A DNA stretch of 64,000 bases from Aromatoleum bremense (GTDB taxonomy: Bacteria; Pseudomonadota; Gammaproteobacteria; Burkholderiales; Rhodocyclaceae). Below are positions 40,161 to 50,725 of this stretch, piece by piece. Where the stretch lies: positions 3,658,001-3,722,000 of the forward strand of contig NZ_CP059467.1 of assembly GCF_017894365.1 (NCBI RefSeq). Reading direction: 5' to 3'. Positions within the stretch are counted from its first letter, which is position 1, and the number at the start of each line of letters is the position of its first letter. A model generated the notes under the pieces. The model ran no database searches. It was not told the origin of the DNA and saw only the letters and a program-made list of their open reading frames with translations. The translations under genes were made by a program, and so were the position numbers.

Positions 40161-41267
40161 ATGAGTTTTCCGGAAAGTTTTTTCGCCATCGCAGCAACCT
40201 CCTGCCTTGTTGCCATTGTCATCGTCCTCACCAAGAATCTGCACGGTCGCTTCACGCTGGACTCGGATCATGGAATCCAGAAGTTCCACGTCGCGCCGAC
40301 CCCGCGCGTCGGAGGCGTCGCGGTGGTGGCGGCGCTCGTCGTCGGCGCCTTCACGGCGGGCGCGGACGAGCAGGCGATCCTCTTCCCCCTCCTGCTGGCC
40401 GCGGTGCCGGCGTTCGGCTTCGGCATTGCCGAAGACCTCACCAAGAAGGTCAGCGTCACCCGGCGGCTGGTGGCCACGCTGTGCAGCGGCGTGCTGGCCT
40501 GGCTGCTCACGGGCATCGCGCTGCATCACCTCGACCTCGCGCCGGCCGATTTCATCCTGCAGTGGCTGCCGGCGGCGGTGATCCTCACCGCGTTCGCGGC
40601 GGGCGGAATCGCCAACGCGGTCAACATGATCGACGGCTTCAACGGTCTCGCCGGCGGGGCGCTGGTCATCATGTTCGGCGCGCTCGGCCTCGTGGCCTTC
40701 CAGGTGGACGACGTCGTCCTCGCGTCCGTCTGCTGGACTTTCGCCGCCGCGTTCGCCGGCTTCCTCGCGATCAACTTTCCCGCCGGCAAGATCTTCCTCG
40801 GCGATGGCGGCGCCTATCTCGGGGGCTTCGCGCTCGCCTGGCTCGCCATCCTGCTGCCGGAGCGCAACACCGAAATCTCCCCGTGGGTCAGCCTGCTGAT
40901 CTGCGCCTACCCGGTGATGGAGCTGATCTTCAGCATCGCCCGCCGGCGCCATCGCGAGCACCACCCGGGCGCGGCCGACCGCCTGCATCTGCACAGCCTC
41001 GTGCATGCGCGCGTCGTGCGCCATTTCGTCCACGCAGACCACCCCACCTTGCGCAACGCAGCCGTTTCGCCGCTGATGTGGCTGTTTGCGTTCGTCCCCG
41101 CCGGCTTCGCGCAGTTCGGCTGGCACAGCCGCAGCCAGTGCCTGGCCGCGGTCCTTCTCACGTTCGCGGCCTACCTGCTGTGCTACCTGCGGCTGGTGCG
41201 TTTCCGCTGGCCGTGGTCTCCCGCCTCCGCCGCCCTGGACAACGCCGACGCGCTCGACCGCGCCTGA
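40161..41267 (+). CDS. WecA/MraY-family undecaprenyl-phosphate sugar-1-phosphate transferase
   Basis: This 368-residue membrane enzyme starts MSFPESFFAIAATSCLVAIV and has about ten hydrophobic segments. Family motifs are present: TPRVGGVAVV near residue 47, the aspartate motif GIANAVNMIDGFNGLAGG near 155, and FLGDGGAYLGGFALAW near 215. A cytoplasmic His-rich loop (RRRHREHHPGAADRLHLHSL) contributes to substrate recognition. It transfers an amino-sugar-1-phosphate from UDP to undecaprenyl phosphate at the inner membrane. A second initiating enzyme of a different family is encoded at 61901, so the locus has two candidates. The longer upstream frame begins inside the direct repeat and is not used. 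Confidence 0.87.
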   Translation: MSFPESFFAIAATSCLVAIVIVLTKNLHGRFTLDSDHGIQKFHVAPTPRVGGVAVVAALVVGAFTAGADEQAILFPLLLAAVPAFGFGIAEDLTKKVSVTRRLVATLCSGVLAWLLTGIALHHLDLAPADFILQWLPAAVILTAFAAGGIANAVNMIDGFNGLAGGALVIMFGALGLVAFQVDDVVLASVCWTFAAAFAGFLAINFPAGKIFLGDGGAYLGGFALAWLAILLPERNTEISPWVSLLICAYPVMELIFSIARRRHREHHPGAADRLHLHSLVHARVVRHFVHADHPTLRNAAVSPLMWLFAFVPAGFAQFGWHSRSQCLAAVLLTFAAYLLCYLRLVRFRWPWSPASAALDNADALDRA

Positions 41268-41479
41268 GCGTTTTCCCGCCATTTCCAGTGATAATCCCGC
41301 CCCGGCTTCCACCTCGGGCGCGACGCGGTCGTGAGAATCGTCGCTGGCAACCCGGCGCGGCAGTACGTGCGGCGCCTGTGGTACGCGCGCTCAACGTCGA
41401 AGTACGTATCATCGTGGTCCTGGCATAAGTGGTCCGGATACCATGCCAAGTCATAACCAACAGCTACAAGGTTCATCCA
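41268..41479. other. intergenic gap without a recognised gene
   Basis: About 210 bp of mixed composition separate the WecA-like gene from the DUF4160 gene. No strong promoter, terminator or RNA is seen. A broken plus-strand frame with no similarity crosses it. Confidence 0.3.
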
Positions 41480-41737
41480 ATGCCTGAGATCAGTCGCTTC
41501 CTGGGAATCGTGATCTACATGAACTGGGCGGATCATCCCTTGCCTCACTTTCATGCGCGGTACGGCGCCTACGAGATCATGGTGGAGATCGAAACTGGCG
41601 TCGTCCGTGGCGAGTTCCCCAAGCGCGCCCTTCGTGCAGTCCTTGAGTGGCTGGACGAACATAAGGCCGAACTCGCAGAAGACTGGGAGCTTGCGCAGCT
41701 GCGTAAGCCGCTCAAACCGATTTCGCCTTTGGAGTAA
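41480..41737 (+). CDS. DUF4160-type small protein
   Basis: This 85-residue protein reads MPEISRFLGIVIYMNWADHP, then LPHFHARYGAYEIMVEIETG and RALRAVLEWLDEHKAELAEDWELAQ. The opening (ISRFLGIVIYMN..DH..PHFHARYG) is the signature of the DUF4160 family. The gene is followed 4 bp later by a DUF2442-type gene. The two families are commonly encoded side by side and behave like a mobile two-gene unit, possibly toxin-antitoxin-like. That role is inference, not established here. Confidence 0.8.
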   Translation: MPEISRFLGIVIYMNWADHPLPHFHARYGAYEIMVEIETGVVRGEFPKRALRAVLEWLDEHKAELAEDWELAQLRKPLKPISPLE

Positions 41738-41741
41738 GACC

Positions 41742-41999
41742 ATGTTCCTACATACCACACGCGTTGAAGTGCGCCCCGGCTATCGGCTCTACCTACAGTT
41801 CAATAACGGCGCCGCCGGGGAAGTCGCCCTGCTCGATGAACTTTGGGGGGAAATGTTCGAGCCGCTCAAGGACGAAACGCTCTTCAGGACCGCCCATCAG
41901 GATGAAACGCTGGGCACCGTGGTCTGGGCCAATGGCGCCGACTTCGCGCCCGAGTTTCTGCTCGCGCTGCTACAGGCTCAGACCAGCCAGGTGGCATGA
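41742..41999 (+). CDS. DUF2442-type small protein
   Basis: This 85-residue protein reads MFLHTTRVEVRPGYRLYLQF, then FNNGAAGEVALLDELWGEMFEPLKD and TVVWANGADFAPEFLLALL. This matches the DUF2442 pattern (a beta-hairpin start, then L..LWG..FEPL.D and V.W.NG.D..PE.L). It starts 4 bp after the DUF4160 stop and must be co-transcribed with it. Its function is unknown. Confidence 0.8.
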   Translation: MFLHTTRVEVRPGYRLYLQFNNGAAGEVALLDELWGEMFEPLKDETLFRTAHQDETLGTVVWANGADFAPEFLLALLQAQTSQVA

Positions 42000-42056
42000 T
42001 TGCCTCCTTCCCGCTGATTAGGATTAGACCCTGAGGGAGTAACTGAGGAGCTCACC

Positions 42057-42302
42057 ATGCGCACTACGATCGACATCGAAAGCGACGTCCTTGCCGCCGC
42101 GAAGGAAATCGCACGCCAGCAACACACCAGTGTCGGCAAAGTCATCTCCCGGCTCGTTCGCCAAAGCCTGACCGGTGCCGCTGCCCCGCAAACCGTTGCC
42201 CACCAGACTCCCGCAGTCCCCGGCTTCGAGCCCTTTCCGGCCCGTGACGTCATCGTGACCAACGAGCTCATCGACCGTCTGCGCGACGCCGAGGGAATCT
42301 GA
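42057..42302 (+). CDS. ribbon-helix-helix antitoxin (VapB-like)
   Basis: This 81-residue protein opens MRTTIDIESDVLAAAKEIAR, then QQHTSVGKVISRLVRQSL, a clear ribbon-helix-helix DNA-binding segment. A C-terminal tail (EPFPARDVIVTNELIDRLRD) would wrap the toxin. Its stop overlaps the start of the PIN-domain toxin gene at 42302 by one base, the standard antitoxin-toxin order. It should repress its own operon together with the toxin. Confidence 0.85.
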   Translation: MRTTIDIESDVLAAAKEIARQQHTSVGKVISRLVRQSLTGAAAPQTVAHQTPAVPGFEPFPARDVIVTNELIDRLRDAEGI

Positions 42303-42730
42303 TGCGTGCGCTGCTGGACGTGAATGTCCTCATCGCGCTGCTCGACGGCAGCCACGTGCACCACGCACGCGCAAGCCGGTGGCTCGCAGGTGAAATCGAG
42401 CATGGCTGGGCATCGTGTCCGCTGACCCAAAACGGTTGCCTGCGCATCATGGCTCAACCTGCCTACCCGCAGGCTTTGCCACTGGGCGCCGTTGCAAGCC
42501 GTCTGGCCCAGGCCACCGCACACCCGGCGCACCAGTTCATCGCCGACGACTACAGTCTGCTCGATGGCGCACAGATCACCTGGCAAAACCTGCTCGGTCA
42601 CCGGCAGATTACCGACACTTATCTGCTCGGCCTCGCCGTGCGGCACGACTGCCGCTTCGTCAGCTTCGATGCACGGATCAACCCCGGCATCGTCACCGGC
42701 GCACAGCCCAAACACTGGTGCACGCTTTGA
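42302..42730 (+). CDS. PIN-domain ribonuclease toxin (VapC-like)
   Basis: This 142-residue protein starts MRALLDVNVLIALLDGSHVH with the first metal-binding Asp. Further acidic positions occur in AGEIEHGW, in QITDTYLLGLAVRHDCRFVSFD (two Asp) and in FDARI. This is the PIN fold of VapC toxins, which cleave tRNA or rRNA. The motif TQNGCLRIM is typical of the TIGR00028-like subgroup. It lies between the two 118-bp direct repeats. Confidence 0.87.
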   Translation: MRALLDVNVLIALLDGSHVHHARASRWLAGEIEHGWASCPLTQNGCLRIMAQPAYPQALPLGAVASRLAQATAHPAHQFIADDYSLLDGAQITWQNLLGHRQITDTYLLGLAVRHDCRFVSFDARINPGIVTGAQPKHWCTL

Positions 42731-42763
42731 CGCGGCCGGCTCTCAGTACAAGCAGTACGGTAC

Positions 42764-42881
42764 ATAACCCTGCTCATGACACTACCTTAGATACCGTACC
42801 GATAGGTACCCGCACTCTGCTGTGAATTATTTGCTTGCAAGGTATGTTTATGTTGATAACATCGCGCCCCATGCTTTGAAA
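42764..42881 (+). repeat. 118-bp direct repeat, copy B
   Basis: Matches copy A (39931-40048) without gaps, about 90% identical by eye. It contains the same promoter-like hexamers and precedes the metallo-beta-lactamase-fold gene at 43025. It is in direct orientation with copy A, so recombination between them would delete about 2.8 kb. Confidence 0.9.
42831..42859 (+). promoter_or_regulatory. candidate sigma70 promoter in repeat B
   Basis: TTGCTT and TGATAA separated by 17 bases, as in repeat A. The start codon of the next recognised gene (43025) lies about 165 bp downstream. A 38-codon open frame of doubtful reality (42902-43018) lies between. Confidence 0.45.
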
Positions 42882-42901
42882 CACCCGCCCCATCCAGAGA
42901 C

Positions 42902-43018
42902 ATGCGCAATCTGTCGGATATCAACCTCGCCCTCATCGTCGCTAACCGCTTCCCCGGCAGTCGCCGCGACGTGACCAACGAGGTGCACTGTCGCGATCGG
43001 TGCGGCTCGGACAGCTGA
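42902..43018 (+). CDS. doubtful 38-residue open frame
   Basis: ATG to TGA encodes MRNLSDINLALIVANRFPGS then RRDVTNEVHCRDRCGSDS. It lies between repeat B and the metallo-beta-lactamase-fold gene. There is no strong ribosome binding site and no recognised family. It may be the remaining start of a gene cut by rearrangement, or chance. Confidence 0.2.
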   Translation: MRNLSDINLALIVANRFPGSRRDVTNEVHCRDRCGSDS

Positions 43019-43024
43019 CCCCCC

Positions 43025-44470
43025 ATGCTCACGATCACCCACCACGGCGCCATCACCGGCGTTACCGGCTCCTGCCACGAACTCACGCTGCACGGGCCGG
43101 GTGGGGCGAAAGCCGGCATGCTTGTCGACTGCGGCATCTTCCAGGGCACCGAAGCCGCCGGGCGCAGCGGCGCCGATGAGCTGGCCGTCGACTTTCCGAT
43201 CGCGCACCTCCGCGCGCTGGTCGTCACCCACGTCCATATCGACCACGTCGGGCGCATCCCGCAGCTGCTTGCGGCCGGCTTCGACGGGCCGATCCTGTGC
43301 TCGCCGCCTTCGGCGCTGATGCTGCCGGAGATCCTCGAAGACGCGCTCAAGATCGGCTTCACCCGCGACGCCCGCCTCATCGAGCGCGTGCTCGACCGCA
43401 TCCGCGCCCGCATCGTGCCCGTGCCGTTCGGCCAGTGGCATACCGTGTTCAACGACGGCGCCGGCCGGCTCGCGATCCGCCTGCAGCGCGCCGGCCACAT
43501 CCTCGGCTCGGCCTACGTCGAGTGCGACGCCACCACCGCGGCCGAACACCAACGCATCGTCTTCTCCGGCGACCTCGGCGCCCCTGATTCGCCGCTGCTG
43601 CCCGAACCGCGCCCGCCCGAGCGCGCCGACCGCCTCGTCATCGAAGCCACTTACGGCGACCGCGACCACGAAGACCGCGCCACCCGCCGCCACCGCCTTC
43701 AGGCCGTGCTCGAACACGCGCTCGCCGACGGCGGCACGGTGCTGATCCCGGCTTTCGCCATCGGCCGCACGCAGGAACTGCTCTACGAAATCGAAGACAT
43801 CATCTTCGAAGCCGGCGACGACCCGCGCTGGAAAGAGCTCGACATCGTCGTCGATTCGCCGCTCGCGGCCGAATTCACCCGTCTCTACCGTAAGCTCAAA
43901 CCGTACTGGGACGAGGAAGCGACTGCCCGCGTACGCGAGGGCCGCCACCCGCTGTCCTTTGACCAGCTGCTCGTCCTCGACCGCCACGAAGACCACCTGA
44001 AAGCGGTCGATTACCTCACCCGCACCGGCCGGGCCGCTGTCGTCATCGCCGGCTCGGGCATGTGCGCCGGCGGGCGCGTCGTGAACTACCTCAAGGCGAT
44101 GCTCGGCGACGCGCGCAACGACGTGCTGTTCGTCGGCTACCAGGCCGCCGGCACGCCGGGCCGCGACATCCTCACCTTTGGTCCGCGCGGCGGCTGGGTC
44201 ATGCTCGACGGCGAGCGCCACCCGATCCGCGCGCAGATCCACCAGGTCGGCGGCTATTCCGCGCATGCGGGGCAGTCGGACCTGTTGAGGTTCGTCACCG
44301 GGATTCCGCAGATGCCTGCGGAGATCCGCATCGTGCATGGCGACGACGAAGCGAAGGCGGCGCTCAGGCGCAAGCTGGAAGCGGCCGGTGCTGGCAACGT
44401 CCTGATTCCCGACGCCACTGCCGGCGAAATGCCAAAGGTATCGCCATCTCACCAAGGCTTCACAAAGTGA
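43025..44470 (+). CDS. metallo-beta-lactamase/beta-CASP RNA-processing-type nuclease
   Basis: This 481-residue protein starts MLTITHHGAITGVTGSCHEL. It has the metallo-beta-lactamase motif THVHIDHVGRIPQL (HxHxDH), VFSGDLGAP as the metal Asp region, and the beta-CASP motifs: VIEATYGDRDH, PAFAIGRTQELLYEI, IAGSGMCAGGRVV and GGYSAHAGQ. This is the CPSF73/YSH1-like group of predicted exonucleases and RNA processing factors found in bacteria. It should act on RNA in the cytoplasm. Its place among polysaccharide genes has no obvious biological logic and fits a cargo role. Confidence 0.88.
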   Translation: MLTITHHGAITGVTGSCHELTLHGPGGAKAGMLVDCGIFQGTEAAGRSGADELAVDFPIAHLRALVVTHVHIDHVGRIPQLLAAGFDGPILCSPPSALMLPEILEDALKIGFTRDARLIERVLDRIRARIVPVPFGQWHTVFNDGAGRLAIRLQRAGHILGSAYVECDATTAAEHQRIVFSGDLGAPDSPLLPEPRPPERADRLVIEATYGDRDHEDRATRRHRLQAVLEHALADGGTVLIPAFAIGRTQELLYEIEDIIFEAGDDPRWKELDIVVDSPLAAEFTRLYRKLKPYWDEEATARVREGRHPLSFDQLLVLDRHEDHLKAVDYLTRTGRAAVVIAGSGMCAGGRVVNYLKAMLGDARNDVLFVGYQAAGTPGRDILTFGPRGGWVMLDGERHPIRAQIHQVGGYSAHAGQSDLLRFVTGIPQMPAEIRIVHGDDEAKAALRRKLEAAGAGNVLIPDATAGEMPKVSPSHQGFTK

Positions 44471-44575
44471 ACCTCATGAAAATCCACGTCCTTATCGCAA
44501 TCGCTGCGCAATAAAATCGACCAGAAACGATTTAATCGATAAATTTTCGACCGCCACGTTCGTTTTTCGACTGCC

Positions 44576-46135
44576 ATGCCATCCACCCGGCTTCTCTTCG
44601 ACAACAGCGCGCTAGCGCTCGACGCCTCGCGGCGTTGGGCAGGCTATGCTGCGCTGATGCGGGGTTTGAAGCTCGAAGCGCCGCTGACCGAGCGCTGCGC
44701 CGTGGCCAGCGGGCACGTCAAGGGCAGCGTCAGGCTCGAAGGCGAACTGCGGGTGTACGACCAGCGCTACCGGCCCGCCGACGACATCGCCGGCCACCTG
44801 TTATTCGCGCTCAAGCACGAAACGCTCGACCTGCTGGTCCTCAAGCGGGTGCTGCAGCGGCTCGGGGCGGAGGCCGTCACTCACATCATCGGCGCCAACG
44901 CCAGCCGTCAGCAGGCACGCCGGCTTTGGTTCCTGTACGAATGGCTAACCGGCGAGAAACTGCCATTGAGCGACGCGCCGGCCAGCCAGCGATACATTCC
45001 GCTGCTCGATCCGTCGCGCTATTTCACGGCCGCGGTAGCGCCATCCCCCCGGCACAAGATCGGCAACAATCTGCCGGGCGTCCCGGCGTTTTGCCCCATC
45101 GTGCGCAAAACGCCCGTGCTCGAAGCCTTCGTCCGGTCGCAACTGGCCGACCGTGTGCAACAGGTCATGGGGCGCACTGCGCAGGACGTCTGGCGACGGG
45201 CAGCCAGCTTCCTTCTGCTGGCCGACAGCCGCGCTTCGTTCGCCATCGAAGGCGAACGCCCCCCCCGCAGCCGGCTCGAGCGCTGGGCAAACGTCGTCCG
45301 GCGCGCCGGAGCCCAACCGCTGTCGCTGGACGAAATCCTGCACATGCACGACGAACTCATCCACGACCACCGCTTCGTCGCTAAAGGTCTGCGCACGCAG
45401 GGCGTTTTCCTGGGAGAACGGGACCGTGACGGCGAGCCGATTCCGGAGTTCATCGGCGCCCGCGCCGCGGACCTTCCGGACCTGATGGCCGCGCTGCTGG
45501 ACAGCCATCGCATCATGACCGAACGCGACGTGGACCCCGTCATCCACGCGGCGCTGATCGCCTTCGGTTTCGTTTTCATCCACCCGTTCGAAGACGGTAA
45601 TGGCCGGGTGCACCGCGCGCTGATTCACCACATCCTGGCCGAACGCAGCTTTGCCCCCGCCGGGTTGGTCTTTCCGGTCAGCGCGGTCATGCTCGAGCGC
45701 ATTGACGGCTACCGCAACGCCCTGCGCCAGCACAGCGGCCCGCTGATGCCCTTCATCGAATGGCAGCCCAACGCCCGGCGCAACGTCGATGTGCTCAACG
45801 ATACCGCCGACCTGTACCGCTTCGGCGACTACACCGCACTGGCCGAATACCTTTATGCGTGCGTCGAACACACCATCACGCAACTGCTGCCCGACGAAGT
45901 GCGCTACCTGCAATGCCACGACCGGGCGCTTGCCGCGATTGCCCAGCGGATTGACATGCCGGAAAACCTCGCTCGCGACCTCATCATGTTCATCACCCAG
46001 AACGACATGAAGCTGCCTGCCCGCCGGCGCAAGAAGGAATTCGCCGCGCTGACCGACGCGGAAGTCCAGGCCATCGAGGCCGACGTCGCGCAAGCGTTTG
46101 CCGATCAGTACGAATACCAATCAGATAAGGCGTAA
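44576..46135 (+). CDS. Fic family AMPylase/kinase-like protein with inhibitory motif
   Basis: This 519-residue protein carries the Fic core [19 protein letters not shown] near residue 345 (HPFxxGNGRxxR complete). An upstream alpha-inhibitory motif is SFAIEGERP near residue 223 (SxxxEG), predicting auto-inhibition of class II type. The N-terminal 200 residues match the extended Fic proteins with DUF4172-like helical regions ([20 protein letters not shown]). The C-terminus has helices that may form a winged helix ([18 protein letters not shown]). Such enzymes usually AMPylate host or own proteins. The start ATG follows an AT-rich 100-bp gap. The target is unknown. Confidence 0.87.
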   Translation: MPSTRLLFDNSALALDASRRWAGYAALMRGLKLEAPLTERCAVASGHVKGSVRLEGELRVYDQRYRPADDIAGHLLFALKHETLDLLVLKRVLQRLGAEAVTHIIGANASRQQARRLWFLYEWLTGEKLPLSDAPASQRYIPLLDPSRYFTAAVAPSPRHKIGNNLPGVPAFCPIVRKTPVLEAFVRSQLADRVQQVMGRTAQDVWRRAASFLLLADSRASFAIEGERPPRSRLERWANVVRRAGAQPLSLDEILHMHDELIHDHRFVAKGLRTQGVFLGERDRDGEPIPEFIGARAADLPDLMAALLDSHRIMTERDVDPVIHAALIAFGFVFIHPFEDGNGRVHRALIHHILAERSFAPAGLVFPVSAVMLERIDGYRNALRQHSGPLMPFIEWQPNARRNVDVLNDTADLYRFGDYTALAEYLYACVEHTITQLLPDEVRYLQCHDRALAAIAQRIDMPENLARDLIMFITQNDMKLPARRRKKEFAALTDAEVQAIEADVAQAFADQYEYQSDKA

Positions 46136-46142
46136 TGACAAA

Positions 46143-47420
46143 ATGTTGACACTTGGAGACATCAGACTGGCCATCATCGGCCTCGGCTACGTCGGCCTGC
46201 CGCTCGCCGTCGAATTCGGCCGCAAGCAGCACGTCACCGGCTTCGACATCCACGCCGAGCGCATCATTGAGCTGCAGGCCGGCCGCGACCGCACGCTCGA
46301 AGTCGACGCCCGCGAGCTCGCCGCCGCCGAATACCTGCGGTTCACGGCCGACCCGGCCGACCTGGCCGAATGCAATGTCTTCATCGTCACCGTGCCGACG
46401 CCGATCGACGAACACAAGCGACCGGACCTGACACCGCTGATCCGCGCCAGCGAGACCATCGGCAAGGTGCTCAAGCGCGGCGACATCGTCATATACGAAT
46501 CCACCGTCTATCCCGGCGCCACCGAGGAAGAGTGCGTGCCGGTGCTCGAACGCGTCTCCGGCCTGCGCTTCAACCACGACTTCTACGCCGGCTATTCGCC
46601 CGAGCGCATCAACCCCGGTGATAAGGCGCACCGCGTCAGCACCATCAAGAAGGTCACTTCCGGCTCGACGCCGCAAGTGGCCGACCTCGTCGATGCGCTC
46701 TACGCCCGCATCATCACCGCCGGCACCCACAAGGCCCCCAGCATCAAGGTCGCCGAAGCCGCGAAGGTCATCGAGAACACCCAGCGCGATCTCAACATCG
46801 CGCTCATCAACGAACTCGCGATCATTTTCAACAAGCTCGGCATCGACACCGAAGCCGTGCTCGAAGCCGCCGGCACCAAGTGGAACTTCCTGCCGTTCCG
46901 CCCCGGCCTGGTCGGCGGCCACTGCATCGGCGTCGACCCGTACTACCTCACGCACAAGGCGCAGGCGATCGGCTACCACCCGGAAATCATCCTCGCCGGG
47001 CGACGGCTCAACGACGGCATGGGTGCCTACGTGGTGTCGCAGCTGGTGAAAGCCATGCTCAAGCGCCGCATCCAGGTTGAAGGCGCGCGCGTGCTGGTGA
47101 TGGGCCTCGCCTTCAAGGAAAACTGCCCCGACCTGCGCAACACCCGCGTCGTCGACATCGTCCGGGAGCTCGCCGACTACAACGTCCGGGTGGATGTATT
47201 CGACCCGTGGGTGGATGCGGACGAAGCGCGGCACGAATACGGCATCACGCCGATCGAGCTACCGGCACCCGGCCAGTACGACGCAGTGCTGCTCGCCGTG
47301 GCCCACGACCAGTTCAAGGCGATGAGCGCGCAAGGCATCCGCGCCCTCGGCAAGCCCGAACACGTGCTGTACGACCTCAAGTACGTGCTGCCGCGGCAGG
47401 CGGCCGACCTGCGCCTATGA
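46143..47420 (+). CDS. tviB: UDP-N-acetyl-hexosamine 6-dehydrogenase (TviB/WbpO-like)
   Basis: This 425-residue dehydrogenase starts [20 protein letters not shown] with an NAD-binding Rossmann motif. It continues [54 protein letters not shown] and the catalytic-Cys region [20 protein letters not shown]. It ends with a UDP-binding domain ([19 protein letters not shown]). Homologues oxidise UDP-GlcNAc or UDP-GalNAc at C6 to the uronic acid. With the TviC-like epimerase at 50726 it can supply UDP-GalNAcA. A partial degenerate copy lies at 51816-52088. Confidence 0.92.
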   Translation: MLTLGDIRLAIIGLGYVGLPLAVEFGRKQHVTGFDIHAERIIELQAGRDRTLEVDARELAAAEYLRFTADPADLAECNVFIVTVPTPIDEHKRPDLTPLIRASETIGKVLKRGDIVIYESTVYPGATEEECVPVLERVSGLRFNHDFYAGYSPERINPGDKAHRVSTIKKVTSGSTPQVADLVDALYARIITAGTHKAPSIKVAEAAKVIENTQRDLNIALINELAIIFNKLGIDTEAVLEAAGTKWNFLPFRPGLVGGHCIGVDPYYLTHKAQAIGYHPEIILAGRRLNDGMGAYVVSQLVKAMLKRRIQVEGARVLVMGLAFKENCPDLRNTRVVDIVRELADYNVRVDVFDPWVDADEARHEYGITPIELPAPGQYDAVLLAVAHDQFKAMSAQGIRALGKPEHVLYDLKYVLPRQAADLRL

Positions 47421-47445
47421 AATCCGCCGTCAATCGCGGCTTCGC

Positions 47446-47486
47446 CGCTCCTGCATCGCACCCGTGCCACGGCACGTGCAGGAGCG
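47446..47486. repeat. REP-like stem (GCTCCTGCA...TGCAGGAGC)
   Basis: Ten-base arms CGCTCCTGCA and TGCAGGAGCG with a 21-base middle lie just after the dehydrogenase gene. A related single arm (TTGCAGGAGCGTCGGCG) occurs near 50637 before the epimerase gene. The following 100 bp are AT-rich, with a second short hairpin TTAAGGC/GCCTTAA at 47547-47567 upstream of the ATPase gene. Confidence 0.6.
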
Positions 47487-47608
47487 CCGGCGGGCGCGAC
47501 TGCGGCTTCATCAATAACCTGCATAATTATTCAATTAAACATATACTTAAGGCGCCTTCAGCCTTAATATAAAAACCTTTACATTACCTTCCAGTATCAC
47601 CTGCACAT

Positions 47609-49460
<1,852 letters not shown>

Positions 49461-49461
49461 C

Positions 49462-50100
49462 ATGGAAAACCAACTGCAGCATCGCGGCGAATGCTGCCCC
49501 GCCTGCGGCGAGGGGCTCCTTCACGCCCGTGTCGAAACACAGGTCGTCGAATACGGTGGCCAGACGGGCGAGATCCCGCTGCATTACACCGTTTGCGATA
49601 CGTGCGGCTCCGAACTTGCCGGGCCCGCTGATGCACTGGCCAACAAGCGCGCAATGATCGCTTTCCGCAAGCAGGTCGACGGGCTGCTCGCGGGCGTCGA
49701 GATACGGGTTTTTCGTCAGCGCTACAAGCTCAAGCAGGAAACGGCCGCAGCCCTGTTCGGGGGCGGCAAGATCGGGTTTTCCCGCTACGAAAACGACGAC
49801 GTCGCGCAGAGCGCCGCCATGGACAGCCTGCTGCGCCTGTGCGCGGCTTCGCCAGGCAACGTGCTGACGCTGGCGAAGCAAAAGCAGATCGCACTTTCCG
49901 CCGAGACCGTCGCTGCGATCAAGGACCACTGCCGTGACCAGCTCATGACCATTGCACCCGCCGTCCAGAAAATGCTCGACAGGGAACTCGCAGCCCAACG
50001 CAAACAGGCTTCGGTGAACGCTGCAAACGATCGTGCCACGCGGGCAGAAGGAAACGTTAACCAAACCGTCGAGTTGTCTCGTTGGAGCAAGGCAGCATGA
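49462..50100 (+). CDS. MqsA-type antitoxin: zinc finger, HTH and C-terminal extension
   Basis: This 212-residue protein starts MENQLQHRGECCPACGEGLL after GGAGGGAGCC. The N-terminal zinc module has two Cys-X2-Cys pairs (CPAC and CDTC). A Xre-type helix-turn-helix follows at about residues 75-130 (FRQRYKLKQETAAALFGGGKIGFSRYEND). This is the MqsA/YgiT arrangement. Classical MqsA ends there at about 130 residues. Here about 80 more residues follow, ending SRWSKAA. In toxin-antitoxin-chaperone systems such an extension (ChAD) makes the antitoxin dependent on a SecB-like chaperone, and that gene follows with a 4-bp overlap. Confidence 0.85.
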   Translation: MENQLQHRGECCPACGEGLLHARVETQVVEYGGQTGEIPLHYTVCDTCGSELAGPADALANKRAMIAFRKQVDGLLAGVEIRVFRQRYKLKQETAAALFGGGKIGFSRYENDDVAQSAAMDSLLRLCAASPGNVLTLAKQKQIALSAETVAAIKDHCRDQLMTIAPAVQKMLDRELAAQRKQASVNAANDRATRAEGNVNQTVELSRWSKAA

Positions 50101-50570
50101 AGCCGAGCCCGATCACTTTTGTTGACCTCAAGTTCCTGCGGGTGCATGTCGAAGCCGATTTCCACGGCGAGGCAAAGCCAGCCGACGCCTTCGATTTTGA
50201 CGGCGCCTTGCTTGCATGGAGTTTGAACCACGGCCAGCGCGAGGACGGATCCTGGTGGATTGCAGTGGGTTTTGCGACCAACGACGGAACGGATGGCCCA
50301 AATTGCCCTTACAAGATCGACATGCAAGCCATCGGTGTTTTCGAGGTTTCGGAGTCGGTCGACGCCGGCATACGTGAAGAGCTCGTCTTCGAGAACGGCG
50401 CCGCCCTCGTGTATGGCGCGATTCGCGACATGGTTTCCACCATCACCGCGCGCAGCATCTCCGGTCCGCTGATGCTGCCCACGCCCACCTTCGTGGGCAG
50501 CTTTGCCGAGCATCGTGGAAAACTCGCGGAAATCCAGTCCGGGAAAAACGCCCGCTGTAGCTTCGATTGA
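50097..50570 (+). CDS. SecB-like chaperone of a toxin-antitoxin-chaperone (TAC) module
   Basis: This 157-residue protein overlaps the antitoxin gene by ATGA. It starts MKPSPITFVDLKFLRVHVEA. The middle (YKIDMQAIGVFEVSE) and the C-terminal ENGAALVYGAIRDMVSTITA, RSISGPLMLPTPTFVGSF, follow the SecB pattern (hydrophobic strand, LFPYAR-like helix, then LPPLxLxPhxF). General SecB genes usually sit near grpE/gpsA-type genes, not behind an antitoxin. Adjacent to an extended MqsA it matches MqsC of MqsRAC-type TAC systems, where it protects the antitoxin from degradation. Confidence 0.8.
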   Translation: MKPSPITFVDLKFLRVHVEADFHGEAKPADAFDFDGALLAWSLNHGQREDGSWWIAVGFATNDGTDGPNCPYKIDMQAIGVFEVSESVDAGIREELVFENGAALVYGAIRDMVSTITARSISGPLMLPTPTFVGSFAEHRGKLAEIQSGKNARCSFD

Positions 50571-50725
50571 CGTAGCCGTGCCGCTCACTCCTTTGTCCTT
50601 GGCGATTAACATAACCAGCGTCCACACAAGCGCCCATTGCAGGAGCGTCGGCGTTTCGCAGGCCGACACAACATTCATACCCTCGACCCCTTGCCGGTGA
50701 AACGCCGGCACTTCCCAGCCGCCCA

